Assembly: GCA_003254925.1 (NCBI GenBank)
Contig: QANZ01021520.1
Coordinates: forward strand, 124,168 to 188,167
Origin: Chamaecrista fasciculata
Taxonomy: Eukaryota; Streptophyta; Magnoliopsida; Fabales; Fabaceae
Direction of reading: 5' to 3'
DNA: 64,000 nt
In this document: positions 12,325-23,473 of the stretch, one piece after another
Numbering within the stretch: position 1 is the stretch's first letter
Layout of the letters: each line of letters opens with the position of its first letter
Translations under genes and position numbers: made by a program
The notes under the pieces: generated by a model
What the model was told of the DNA's origin: nothing
Seen by the model: only the letters and a program-made list of their open reading frames with translations
The model's database searches: none

Positions 12325-13135
12325 GAGGCTCGTTTGGGCTTATAATAAAATCTGCTATGATTATAATCAGAGTATGATTATAATCAAAGTTGAAATGGGT
12401 ATGTAATGATTGTGGTTGATAGATAGAAGGGTAAGGAAATTGATAAATTGTATAGGGGTAGAAATGGAAGAAAAAATTGGTAAAAGTAGGAAAAAGTAAG
12501 ATGTGATTTGATTATAATCAAAGTGTGTTTGGATGTGATTATTGCTTTAAAAAAAGTCAAATTATGTCACTGTTTGCCTTGAAAAGCGTGAAAATATGAT
12601 TATAATCATGTGCAACTCTGGTGGTGATTATTTTGTTTGGTCCACCGAACTAATTTTTGCCTACGAAATGGTAGACCAAAAAGACTAAAATATAACATCT
12701 TTCGCAAAAAGGGCCCGACATTCGGTGGACCACTCAAAAAAATGGTCCACCATTTTGCACAAGGTGAGAGAGAAAAGAACAAAACACACGGACCCGAAAT
12801 TTTCATTCAATCTGACATTCATGCTCTCTCTCTCTCTCTCTCTCTTGTCTCTCTCTTTCTCTTCTCTACCACCAATTCTGTCGCTGCCGGACCCTCCTCC
12901 AAGCCCATCCGCCTCGCCACCAGCGCCGATGGAGTACTTCGAAAGTTCTTTGAAAATTTCGCCGGATTTGAGAAAAACGAACGTTATTTGATAGCTAATC
13001 AAAATCTACTTCGTTTTTGGATCCTTCGTTTTCTTTCTTCTCCTGAGTTGCTTCAAGGGGGATATCAATTATTTTCTAATATGTGAATGTGTCAATTTCA
13101 TTGGAGATCTTATTGTACAAATATGGGTTTTCTCT

Positions 13136-13184
<49 letters not shown>

Positions 13185-13506
13185 AGGGGAGAAGACAATG
13201 GCCAAAATATTAATTTCAATCCTAAACTATGTGGGCAAAATAACAATTTAGCCTAAACACAAGAATGAATATTTACAAACTAGTCCAACATTGAGGTCAA
13301 TGACCATTTAGCCCTTGTGATAAGTGATTGATTGTATTAGAGTATAGGTAATTATAGGTATATATATAGGGGTATAAGTGTAATTGAATGTGTTTGATTA
13401 TAAAAAAATCATGATTATAATTTGATAAAAAAAAATCGCAAACGAACATGCTTATTACGATTATAATTAGAGCAGATTATAATCAGAGCGCAAACGAACT
13501 GGGCTA
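12325..13506. mobile_element. Long terminal-inverted-repeat element with a possible captured fragment
   Basis: The left end ('gctcgtttgggc' then several 'gattataatc' units) is matched inverted at the right end ('gattataatcagagc' then 'gcaaacgaactgggc'). The interior includes a smaller inverted repeat ('ggtccaccgaac' near 12640, 'ttcggtggacc' near 12721), CT and GT/GA microsatellites, and a GC-richer open segment at about 12880-13085 that could be a captured gene piece. The superfamily (hAT or Mutator-like) is unresolved. Confidence 0.55.
13136..13177 (+). repeat. (GT)n(GA)n microsatellite
   Basis: A run of GT units passes directly into GA units; it lies inside the element at 12325-13506. Confidence 0.85.
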
Positions 13507-13864
13507 AGAGTCAAATACACAAACATATATGTACTTATATATATATTGAAATTTCAATTTAATCAGTAGTTTCCACATACAAAAAAACGTATTCAAAGTT
13601 CAAGGCTGATTGAGCCATATAGATCGAATGAGAAAACTAAATACACGAACATATTTCTTTTTTTTTTTTGGTACACTAATACACAAACATATTTCAATTA
13701 AAAGAAGAAAAAGTAGTTGGCTGCTCACTGCTGAAAAATTAATAATAGTTTCGTACTAACTTTCGTTTATGTTTAAATGGAACTCTGACCAAACTTAATT
13801 GATTATTGTTGTAGGCCTGGAGTTTCAAAATTGACTAATTCTCAATTATATTAAAAATTATTGG

Positions 13865-14348
13865 TTAAACTCTTCAGTCCCTTACCTTTCATTTGTTTAA
13901 AGTTGGTCCTACATGTTTCCATAATATTTTAAATTGGTCCAAAAAATACTTAATATTATCATACCTCTCTTATTTAAAGCTCAAATGAGACAAATTCAGA
14001 GCTATGAGTTTTTTTTTACAAAAACTTTGAGATCATCAACAAATGAGGTTCAAATTGAGTCTCAAAAGTGAGTAACTCGTTTTACAGTCAAACAAGTGAA
14101 ATTAGTCATATTTCTCGTTTGAAGTCCGAATGCCATGAATTTGAAGCTATTTACTAACTCTTGAAGACTTGTTTCTCTGTTCAGTTATGATCGCTATCAA
14201 ATGAGGTCAAATCGCGTCTCAAAAATACTTTTGGGACCAATTTGAAACATCATGGAACCATATAGGATCAATTTGAAGAAAATGAAAAATAAGGGACCAA
14301 TTTAAAATCTACCTCATACATAAAGGACCAATTTGTGACTTCGGCCAT
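13865..14348. repeat. Foldback element, family A, left end shortened
   Basis: It carries the family A modules 'cctacatgtttccataat' and 'caaattcagagctatgag' with inverted partners ending 'aaaggaccaatttgtgac'. The outermost left module seen in the 7505 copy is missing. Confidence 0.7.
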
Positions 14349-15600
14349 TTGAATAATTAATCTTTTTTTTTTCATGTAAATAATTAATCTTGAAGTAATG
14401 TGGTTGAGACATGTGTAAGTAGCACGTGGTCAAAGCTGTATTTTATGGCTTCCTTTCCTTACATATTCCCATAATAACAAACATTCAAACACTGCAATAT
14501 ATAATAGTAATATAGCACTACCAGGCAATTGTTAGTTTTAAGAAGTGAAAGTGTATTTTGAGTCCATAATTTTTTCTCATGTTTTAATTTAGTTTTATAA
14601 CTTTTTTGTTGGACTTTTGGTTTCATGTATTTGGGTTAGATTATAGAATTGGTTTCATATTTTTTTTGTCAAATTATAGAATTGATTTTATATCTTTGTA
14701 AAAAGGTTCTGTGTTGCAAGACTAATGGTGAAACCTTTTACAAAAATATCGGATTATATGAATCAATTCTTCACCTAACTAAAAAATATAAAATTAAAAG
14801 TGCAACAAAAAAAATATATGAAACTAAACTAAAACTTGAACAAACGATATGTGACCAAAAGTACACTTCAATTTTTTTAAAATAATTATGCTAGCTGCAA
14901 AATTCACATATTTCTCATTGTGTTGTCTCTATATATATGTGTATATATATAATCTCATATTATATATTTATATTTGAAAATATTTTAATAAATGGTTTTT
15001 TAAAATTTATATAATATTAAAACTTAATATAAAATAAATAAAAATTAACAAAAATTAAGTAATTTGAATATAAATATTTTATTATTTTAAATATAATACA
15101 ATAATTCATAATAAAAAATTTTCAATGATATTCATATATTTTCAAAATACGCAAAGTATATTCCTATAAAAGAGAATGGATAATGATAGTGAAGTATGGG
15201 TCACAATTATTTCATATATATACGCGATCAATATTATATTTATATACGCGGTGTTATATTTTGGTGCGAATGATAAAATGCAATTGGGTGCATGCCTCAC
15301 GTGTACGAATAAACCTCATTTTACGAAACTTNATATAATATAATTTTTAATAAAATTATCATCTTTAAGGAGAATAGATCCCTATAGTATTTTAGGTGTA
15401 TAATAAGAGAAAGAAAGAAACAGTTAGAGAGAGAAAGTGTCTGCGAGACCTTAAAGTATTACAAGAAATCCAAATTGCATCTTTAAGATTATGTGATTGT
15501 TTTTATCCACTTGAACTTTAGAATTTTGAGTTGATTAATCTGAACTTAACTCGTATTATGTATCTGATTATAGATTTATGGTTAAAAAATTCTTCAATAA
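14349..15600. other. AT-rich intergenic DNA with one N
   Basis: Nothing gene-like is seen; long A/T runs dominate from 14880 to 15180. A single N at 15332 lies between two unlike sequences and may be an assembly join. Confidence 0.45.
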
Positions 15601-15639
15601 AGAAAATTATATTTGAACTTCTTCTGAGTTAGGGTGATT

Positions 15640-16330
15640 GGATGGACCTCTTGGAGACTACCACGTGTACATTATTTAAGTAATTAATTAATGGATAATG
15701 ATGAATTAGGTTCTGACCGGGGGTCATTACTTGGTTCAGATGAGGAAACTCTAAGACGTAGGTTACCTACAAGTCAATGAAGAACATGGGTGGCCCTGTA
15801 ATTCACCTCCGATGATAAAGTCAATAATTTGGGATTGCTAGAGAATGTAGACTCAATGAGTGTCTAGAGAGCGTACCTTTGTGCATGAGGGGTCCTGATC
15901 TTTTTATACTGTGACAAATGGAGCTATTTCAGGGAGTGTGGGCGCCCTATGCGGGAGCGTGATTTTGGCTACTCATCAATGCTCTACGTTCCGTTTCCTG
16001 AATGCTTTCCCATTGTCTTCGTCATGCCTTACCTTGGTATTTGGCACCTTGATGGTTAGTGCCTTCTAAGGCTAAGGATCATCATGCATTGATTGTCTTG
16101 ATTTGGTTTCCTAGATGCTTTCTCTTTTGTCTTTGTTATCTTGTTTCTTGGCGTCTAGGCATTTATTCGCTCCTAAGGCTCCGTATCTTTCAAGGCGTCT
16201 TGACTCTTTTGGCGTCTTAGCTTTGTTGGGCCCTTTTTGGTTTGGTTATTTTGTTGGGCTTAGCGTCACTGTGGTTGTTTACTAGGCTTGGGGCTATTTG
16301 GTTATTGCGTCGTATCCTAAAAAAGGTTGA
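15640..16330 (-). mobile_element. Ty3/gypsy-like LTR fragment
   Basis: On the minus strand a TATA box (TATAAAAA, plus positions 15901-15908) is followed about 100 bases later by GACTTTATCATCGGAGG and then 'acagggcc'. This is the 'acttgagcatcggag ... caggg' layout I know from the R/U5 region of plant gypsy LTRs. It is GC-richer than its surroundings. Both ends are approximate and no internal gag-pol is present, so it is a solo LTR or fragment. Confidence 0.5.
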
Positions 16331-16879
16331 GATTCCTGAAGAGGTGATAGAAATAGTATTGATTGTATGAATAGTTATAAAAAATAATCAAGGTTATAAT
16401 TTTAATTATTTAAAGTTAATAATAAGTAAATAATTTTATATTTTATTTTTTGGTCTGAGAATAATTTTATATTTACGTCTAAGAGAAAATTGAATAATCT
16501 CGTGATATGACAATATAACATTAATTTCACACCCCTTGTCCTTATCCTTATCCTTTTTCTACTTTCCCTTCTCATGAAATAAACCTCCTCAACATTATGA
16601 AGAAAAAGTATTAATTGGTCTTACTATCAAGATATCAATATTAAAGTGACAAGATNTTGAAAAAAATTCAACGCATACTGACGAGTGACGACAACCAATA
16701 GCCAGCTACACTAGAGAATATATTACAGAAGAACGTGATAAACTGGTTTTTAAAAAATATGTACCCTTGTGTGTGAAGTGCATGTGAACCATAATTTAAT
16801 TAATTAGAAACTTAATTAAAGCATCTTATTCTTGAGTCCTATAAATCGAGAAGATTGTGTCGATGAGAAATTGATCAGA

Positions 16880-18408
16880 ATGATGAAGCTGATAATGGAG
16901 GAGATCTCACACTCACACATCCACAACTTTGGTTTCTTGTTTTTACTTATATCAACCATCATACTTGTTAATGTTTCATCCTTTGGTTTCTACAAACCAT
17001 GCTTGCCAAATTCTTCTCCTGCTTTATTTGTATTTGGAAGTTCAATATTTGATGTTGGAAACAACAATTACATCAACACCACCACTTCAAATCAGGCCAA
17101 TTTCTTGCCTTATGGTAACACCTTTTTCAGGTACCCCAATGGCAGATTCTCCGATGGACGTTTGATCCCAGATTTGATAGGTAATACTAATTAGCTACTC
17201 AATTAATTATTTTATAGTGAAAATCTGTTTTTTATTCATGAATTTGTCTCAAAACTATGATTTGGACATTGGGTATGGGAAATACACTCTTGGTATGTAG
17301 TTTTAGGTCAAAATCCCATTTTGATCTTCAAACTACAAGATAAGTTTTATTTTGATTCTAAAACTATTTTTTTTGTTTTGTTTTGTTGTGCTGTTCAAAC
17401 TTTTATATTTGTTTCACCATTAGTTCAAATTGTGATTTTGTCTTGTTACTGCAGAAATTTCTAATCTGGGCAGTTGAGATTGATCATTTCTCTCCCTTAC
17501 ATATCATAATAAGTGAGTTGACAAATTAAAAATAAATTTATGATTGATTTTTCCTTCAAAGAGTAAAAATTTTTCTTCCTTTCTTTGTCAACTCACTTGT
17601 CATAACATATATAACTATCAGAGAGAGAAATGTTTTATTTCAATTCTCTATGTTAGAAATAACGATAAAAATTAAATAAAATCATATTTTAGACTAACGG
17701 TGAAACAAATGTATAAGTTTGAAAATCAAAATGGATTAAAAACATAATTTTATAACCAAAATAAAATTTGCTCCATAGTGACAATTTAACCCTTTTATTT
17801 TTACAAATACTAACTCTTTAATCATCCCTGAAATGTTTTCTATGAATAGTTGATGTTTGTAATGAAATCAATTGTCAAAAATATATTTTTAATATTTAGA
17901 AAAAGCAAGTTTTCTTCAATTTATATATATGATTATCAATACAAGAAAAGTGGTAATTAACATTTTTAAAATTTGTGTTGCAGCTGAGTATGCTAATTTA
18001 CCATTAAAGCTTCCATATTTGTTTCCTGGTTATCAGAATTACATTGATGGTGCAAACTTTGCATCAGCAGGAGCTGGGGCTCTGAATGAGACTAATAAAG
18101 AATTTGTATGTATATGATTTTTTTTAATTACCCATTATTAGAATAATTGAGTCAAATTAATTGAGATTTTTATTGTGTTGGCTGTGATGTAGGTGATACC
18201 TTTGAAAACCCAACTAGGTCATTTTAGAGAAGTGAGAAAGGCTTTGTGGAAGAGATCATCAGTATTATTAGGAGATATTAATGCTCATGAGGATCCGGTC
18301 AAATTATTACTTTCCAAAGCTGTTTATTTATTCAACATAGGAACTAATGATTTTGCTGCTTTTTTCATGAACTCAAGTAAGTTTTCATCATTCACTCAAG
18401 AGGAATAT
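16880..18408 (+). pseudogene. GDSL esterase/lipase gene truncated by a CACTA transposon
   Basis: Three exons join in frame: 16880-17180, 17984-18105 and 18193-18408, coding 213 codons. The protein starts with a hydrophobic signal segment (about residues 14-35). It then has block I as FVFGSSIFDVGNN (about 51-63), PYGNTFF, PNGRFSDGRLIPD, the block II-type DGANFASAGAGA and block III-type IGTNDF. This is the plant GDSL lipase (GLIP) type of secreted serine hydrolase, normally about 360-370 aa. Block I reads GSS where the family has GDS, so the serine remains but its Asp neighbour is replaced. After Glu-Glu-Tyr the reading frame enters a CACTA terminus and stops seven codons later. The C-terminal half, with the catalytic Asp and His, is absent from the window. 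ATGs at 16880, 16883 and 16895 are possible starts. Non-functional as it stands. Confidence 0.88.
17285..17778. repeat. Foldback element in intron 1 of the GDSL gene
   Basis: The left-arm segments 'tttgatcttcaaactac' and 'atttgtttcaccattag' are matched inverted on the right by 'ctaacggtgaaacaaat' and 'ataaccaaaataaaa'. The centre also contains inverted copies of 'gagttgacaaa' and 'tttgtcaactcac'. It occupies most of the 803-nt intron. Confidence 0.65.
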
Positions 18409-18787
18409 CACTACCGGAAAAACAAGATGTAGCGGCAGTTATTTAATAACACCTATTATAAGTGCTAGTAAAAATAATATATACCGGCAATTTTTATTTT
18501 TGCCAGTATAGGCATTCATTTGTAGGCGCAATTATTTAGGATTGTTAGTAAATTACAGGTTTATCCCAACACTTACCCCTAAAATGAAAGACCAGTGTTT
18601 TTTAAATTAAAAAATTGCACGTCTCACGCTTTGTTTCACATTTTCACTTTTAGGTTTCACTCGTCTTCTTCGCTTCGCAAGTCCAGCAGTAAGGGAAGGA
18701 GCAAATGCTAGCCACGTCGTGCTGCCATCTTTCGTCACCATCTTCGGTTTGTCATGTCATCGTCAATCTGCTGTGGCCAACGACGGA
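18409..18787 (+). mobile_element. CACTA (En/Spm-type) transposon terminus
   Basis: It starts with CACTACCGGAAAAACAAG, the hallmark CACTA terminus, directly after 'tat' in GDSL exon 3. The next 200 bases carry subterminal-type motifs ('agcggcagtt', 'accggcaattttt', 'ttgccagtat', 'aggcgcaatt'). The segment ends at the single N at 18788, where it meets an unrelated LTR. The opposite end (…TAGTG plus the 3-bp duplication) was not found. No transposase is visible. Confidence 0.85.
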
Positions 18788-18788
18788 N

Positions 18789-19423
18789 ATATGATATTAT
18801 CAGAATATCATGATTTTATATTTATAAAATTACTATAATTTTAGTAAATATAAGCTAAGAAAGTCGCCTAGCTCTGAGAGAGATCATGTCATGCACATTG
18901 TGAAAAACCCTAGCTCATAGAGAGAAGTCAAAATTCATCCTAGTAGAGAGAGAATTTTGCCACCCACCTTCCTAGAGAGAGAAGTCGATTTTCCTCTAAG
19001 TGTTAGAGAGAGAAATCGAAAGTTGTGGGTTCTAGGGTTCTTGAGTGAAGAAGAACAAAAGGAGTTTTGTTGCTGTCTTCCACTCTGTATTGCGCCACCT
19101 AGCCTGGAATTCAGAGAAAGAGTTCCTGAATTCAGAAACTGTAGATTCAATTCCGAGTCTCTTTGGAGAAAGAGGCGTGGAGGCTAGCACCTCGTGTTCG
19201 GGAAACTGTTCGTGTGGATCGCCGGTAGAGGAAGGACGTGCAAACGGACTTCTAGACTCACAAGTATCACCAATCCGATTGAAAGCTTGAGGTATAACAC
19301 TTTTCATATCTGGTTTTAAATTCAACTAGCGGATCTCAGGGTTGGATTTTCCTGGGGAGCGCAAGTTTTTTTTTATTTACTGTTTTGCTTCCGCTGCGTG
19401 TTTTCCCCGGGGATTTCCCAACA
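18789..19423 (+). mobile_element. Copia LTR fragment (3' part), diverged relative of the 41-48 kb element
   Basis: It shares an ordered series of motifs with the LTRs at 41013 and 46441: 'agagagagaagtcga', 'gaggctagcacct', 'actgttcgtgtggatc', 'gtagaggaaggac' and 'ttccgctgcg'. It ends at CCCAACA (19423), a canonical LTR 3' end. The left side begins at the N at 18788, so the 5' half is missing. The open frames inside are not genes. Confidence 0.75.
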
Positions 19424-20493
19424 CGTTTCACATTTGAGTCAATTATACCCCAACCCCTAACTCTGTTAATGAAACTAACCAATTTAGCTAATGTGGCATT
19501 TTTTTTTTAATTTTAAGGTCTTTAAGTTTTCATTATTTAGAAATCCTCCATTCTCTCAAGAATTCTTTTACACGAGTCCCTAACTAATTACAGAATAGTC
19601 CAGAATGTTTGTCATCTTTAACAAATAAGTCTTTAGAAGCCATTAACAACTCTCCTTCTCTTACCCAAAAACATCACTACCACACTTTAGATGATCGCGC
19701 CAATGACCCAAGTCACGCCCATCAAAGAAGAATAAATGGCTTTAATGCATACAAATTTGCCTCACTTTCTTGTGAATTGGGAATGGATTTATACCCTACT
19801 CCAACACTCTCCCACATCATCGTCGTCATCCACTCTGTCCTCGTTCCCATCGACATGGTCTTTCTCCTCGTTGTCCTTAGCTTCCTGGTCTCCCATAAAT
19901 TACATCATTCTAATCCCTTTTGCTTCCCTTACAACCACCTCCCTCACCCATCTTCTCTATTTTGCCTCACTCTCTAAAGGGGTTTTGAAGTTAGTTTACT
20001 TCTCAATTTCGATGACCACGACGACGACACTTCCACTGGAGATTGTGTGTTAAGGCCGGGAGCCAAAGCTATTGGCATTTCTGCTTGATTTCTCTCTATT
20101 CGAGGCTTACCTGTGAGTTTGTGTGTGGTAGCTGGAACTGTGAAAAACAGAGGGGAGAGATTTTTCGGGTTTCTCAATTGGAGAGACGAGTTTGTTAAGG
20201 ATGACAAACATTCAGGATTGTTCTGTAATTATTTAGGGACTCGTGTGAAAGGAAAATCTTGAAAGAATGGAGAAATTCTGAATAATAGAAACTTAAGGAC
20301 CTTAAAACAAAAAAAATTCCACAACAGCTGACACGTTAGTTAAATCTGTTAGTTTCATTAACAAAGTTAGGGGTTGGGGTATAATTCACTCAAATGTGAA
20401 ACATTGAGGGTATAATTGATAAAAAAACGTTGGGGGTATAATTGAAAATGACCCAATAAATTGGGGGTACCAACAGTACTTTTGCCTTAGTCG
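19424..20493. mobile_element. Foldback element, family C, with a 550-bp unique core
   Basis: The left arm ('gtttcacatttgag', 'caattataccccaac', 'cacgagtccctaac', 'gaatgtttgtcatc') pairs with the right arm ('gatgacaaacattc', 'tagggactcgtgtg', 'ggttggggtata', 'caaatgtgaaac'). The right end is 'aacagtacttttgcc'. The outer left end is missing where the LTR abuts. The core at about 19640-20195 is not inverted-repeat sequence and has open frames on both strands without known motifs. Confidence 0.75.
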
Positions 20494-21213
20494 ATACTTC
20501 ATAACTATTGAATATAGTTATATTTCTCTCGTTTCAAACCCGAATGTGATTAAATCAGAACTACATGTTAAATTTGATGAATTTTTTCTTTCATTAGTTG
20601 GAGTCATCGACTAACAAGGTTAAATGGAACATGAAAGTTTACTTGAAAATGGGTCGTTTATTTCATGAATTTGGTCATACTTCTCTCATTTCAGTTCTGA
20701 ATGCAATGGAATCAGAGCTATAAGTTATTTTTGATGAGTTTTTTTTCTTTTATCTAGTTGGGACCGTTGACAAATAAGGTCAAATAGTACTCCAAATTCT
20801 AAAAGTTAATATTGATGTTTTGACCAAACTCACTTTCAAAATACTATTTGATCTCGTTTGTCAACGACCCCAATTGGGTAGAAAAAGAACTTATCAAGAG
20901 TAATTTGTAACTCTTATATCGTTACATTCAGACTTAAAATGAGAGAGACACGATCAAATTTATGAAACAAACGACTCAATTTCGGGTCCAATTTGATCTT
21001 GTTTGTTGATGACTCCAACTAAGCAAATAAAGAAAGAACTCATCAAATTTAACTCGTAACTCTGATTTAATCGTATTCGAGTTTGAAACGAGAAATCTAT
21101 GATTACATTCAATAGTCAGAAATCAATAATGAAACTTTTAGGAAACAACGAAAAAATATTAAGGATCAAAATGAAACTTTGAATAAATATTAGGGACCAA
21201 AATAAAATTTTGA
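20494..21213. repeat. Foldback element, family A, left arm truncated
   Basis: Modules 'ctctcgtttcaaac', 'gattaaatcagaac' and 'ttggagtcatcgac' on the left pair with inverted copies on the right, which ends 'gggaccaaaataaaatttt'. The outer left arm (about 100 bases) is missing where the family C element joins. Confidence 0.65.
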
Positions 21214-21656
21214 CCTGTGTTATGTGCAATCATGTTGACTGTTGAGACATTGAGTTCTTGTAATAAATCTAAATCATGACTCAAATAATTTTGACTAACA
21301 AGGAAATCATATAATATCTATTCTTTTTTTTCAACAAAAATAATCTCTATTCAGATTGTAAAAGTAGTAGAAAACAGAGCATTTCATTCATGAGAAAGAT
21401 ATGAGAAAATAAAAAAAATAATCATATATATTTATATTAAAAAAATTATAAAGAGTTAATATACAACTGTCATTAACATGAGAAAGATATGAGAAAATAA
21501 AAAGTGCGTGGGTTGAAATGGAAATGGCAAGACAAGACGAAAAAATGAAGAATGAAGTAAAAGGCGAATCGTGGTGGTCCCACCTTCACACACAATTCAT
21601 TCATTCATGCCGTTAGACTCCTTCCTTCTTCTCGATGGACCCCTTTAAGAATTAAG

Positions 21657-22077
21657 ACAAAATTTATTATTTGATCTCAAAATTTATATCGAGTCAACTA
21701 ATAAGTCATTGAATAATCAAAATATAGGATTTGGTCCCTGAAATATTTCAGTTATCAACTATTTTGTCTTTAGTAATGATTTGGTCTCTAAATTTCAATT
21801 AATTTTATACTTTTAGTCGATGAATTTGTATAAATTAATACTAGTTGGTCCCTAAATTTGAACTAATTTTATACTGTTTGGTATATGAATTTGACTTAAT
21901 ACCATTTAATCCTTGAATTTAAACTAATTTTATACTTGTTGGTCCTTGAATTTGACCCAAGGACCAATTATTGAAAATTATAATAATTCAAGGACTGAGT
22001 CGTATATTTTGATTATTTAGAGACTGATTAATTGACTCGGTGTAAATTTAGAGACCAAATAGTAAATTTTCTCGGGA
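21657..22077. repeat. Foldback element, family D
   Basis: The left arm 'aaatttattatttgatct ... gagtcaac' pairs with the right 'ttgactcggtg ... gaccaaatagtaaat'. The centre has several direct repeats of 'aatttgaactaattttatact' type with 'ttggtccttgaattt'. One arm of the same family is seen near 32450-32590. Confidence 0.65.
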
Positions 22078-22088
22078 ATATATATATA

Positions 22089-22609
22089 GGTTAAAATCTT
22101 GAATTAATCCTAAATATATGAGCTAGATTTCAAATTAATCTTATATATTTTACTTGTTTCATATTAGTCTTATATGTTTTTATAATTTTTCAAATTAGTC
22201 TTAAATATACTTCTGAAATGAACTCTGACCTCATTTGTTAATGGAATCAAACGAGTAGAGAAAAAACTTTTCACGGTTAACACATAATTTCAAACTCGTC
22301 ACGTTCAGACTTGACATGAGAGAGATATGACCAAATTCGCTTATTTGACTATATAAAACAAGTACTTTACTTTTAAAACTCAATTTGACATCGTTTATTA
22401 ACGGTCCTAACTTAATAGAGAAAATATTGGTCAAAAGTAACCTCATAACTCTAAAATCATCACATTTGAACTTGAAATGAGAGGCATAAGATTAGTTTGA
22501 GACCAATTTAAAAAATTATGAAAATACGTGAGATCAATCTAAAACAAATAAAAATTTTTCAACTAATTTAAAATCTATCCCATACATTTTAGACCAATTT
22601 GGGGGTTTT

Positions 22610-22613
<4 letters not shown>
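22089..22613. repeat. Foldback element, family A
   Basis: The arms carry 'ttaaaatcttgaatta' and 'tagaccaatttgggggtttt', with internal 'atggaatcaaacgag' and 'gaacttgaaatgagag' modules. It lies just upstream of the RINGv gene's presumed promoter. Confidence 0.65.

Positions 22614-22643
<30 letters not shown>
22613..22643 (+). repeat. (TA)n microsatellite
   Basis: An uninterrupted TA run about 45 bases before the likely start of the RINGv transcript region. Confidence 0.9.
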
Positions 22644-22645
<2 letters not shown>

Positions 22646-22689
22646 CGCCCGCATGAAATGACCACACCTCTCACACACACATAAAAACA

Positions 22690-22858
22690 GCAGAGCGAAA
22701 ATCGCATCTCTCTCATTTGTAATCGCGTTGGGGCAACCACGACACTCACTCCATCTCTTGCTTCGTGCCGAAAACACAGATTCCCTTTCTTCGGGATGAT
22801 TTTTCACAGAAAAAAAGTGGAACCTTTCGTAGCTTTAGGAAAATGGGATCCCCTTCTT
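22690..22858 (+). other. Likely 5' untranslated exon of the RINGv gene
   Basis: A CT-rich leader is followed by a donor at 22859 (TT|GTAAGATT), a T-rich 0.5 kb intron and an acceptor TTTTACAG at 23362, after which the coding exon follows. The transcription start is a guess. A short upstream frame begins at the ATG at 22844. Confidence 0.5.
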
Positions 22859-23473
22859 GTAAGATTCCTTTCTCTTTTTCTTCTTCTATTTTTTCTTTCC
22901 ATCTCGTCTGTTTCATCTTCTTTCTTTCTTTCTGAGCATTTTTTTTTTCTGGGTACTTTCTTCCCTTTTGTCTCTTTTGTTTTGTGCCTTTGGAATGGAA
23001 TGTTTCGCATAACCCCGATTTGCTCTTTGGGTTTTCCCTTAAAGCGCTTTGTTTTTCTGATAAAGATGACTTGCTTTCTTATTATAACTCTTTCTTTGCC
23101 TCACTAAATTTCGAATTCCTCATACTTTTTTCTGATGATTTCACTAATTTATTACCCCTTTTAGTTATGTTCGCCGTTCAAATTCTGCTAGCGTTTTGTG
23201 GGGTCCAGGTTTTGTACTGGGCATTTCTGCCAGCGTGAATATAAAGTTCGTCCAAATTTCAATCACCCAACAAAAAGACAATTACGCTTTTCCTAAATAT
23301 GCTTCTCGATGCTGCTAAACTGTTTCATTTCTAAGTTTTAAAATGTGGGTTTCATTTTACAGGATTTCTGAAGGAGGAAGATCTTGTTCAAGAGGTCGAG
23401 ACACCCACAAAAATAATATATATAGATATTCTTAGAATATAGAGAAGCTTGATCTAAGGTTGTCTGATTGACG

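Noticed and set aside
18935-19325. Several 70-97 aa frames on both strands
   Set aside because: They lie in a copia LTR fragment and match the LTRs at 42 and 48 kb at DNA level.
19609-20207. Two frames on opposite strands both starting MSSLTN
   Set aside because: The shared start comes from the inverted arms of the foldback element, not from related genes.
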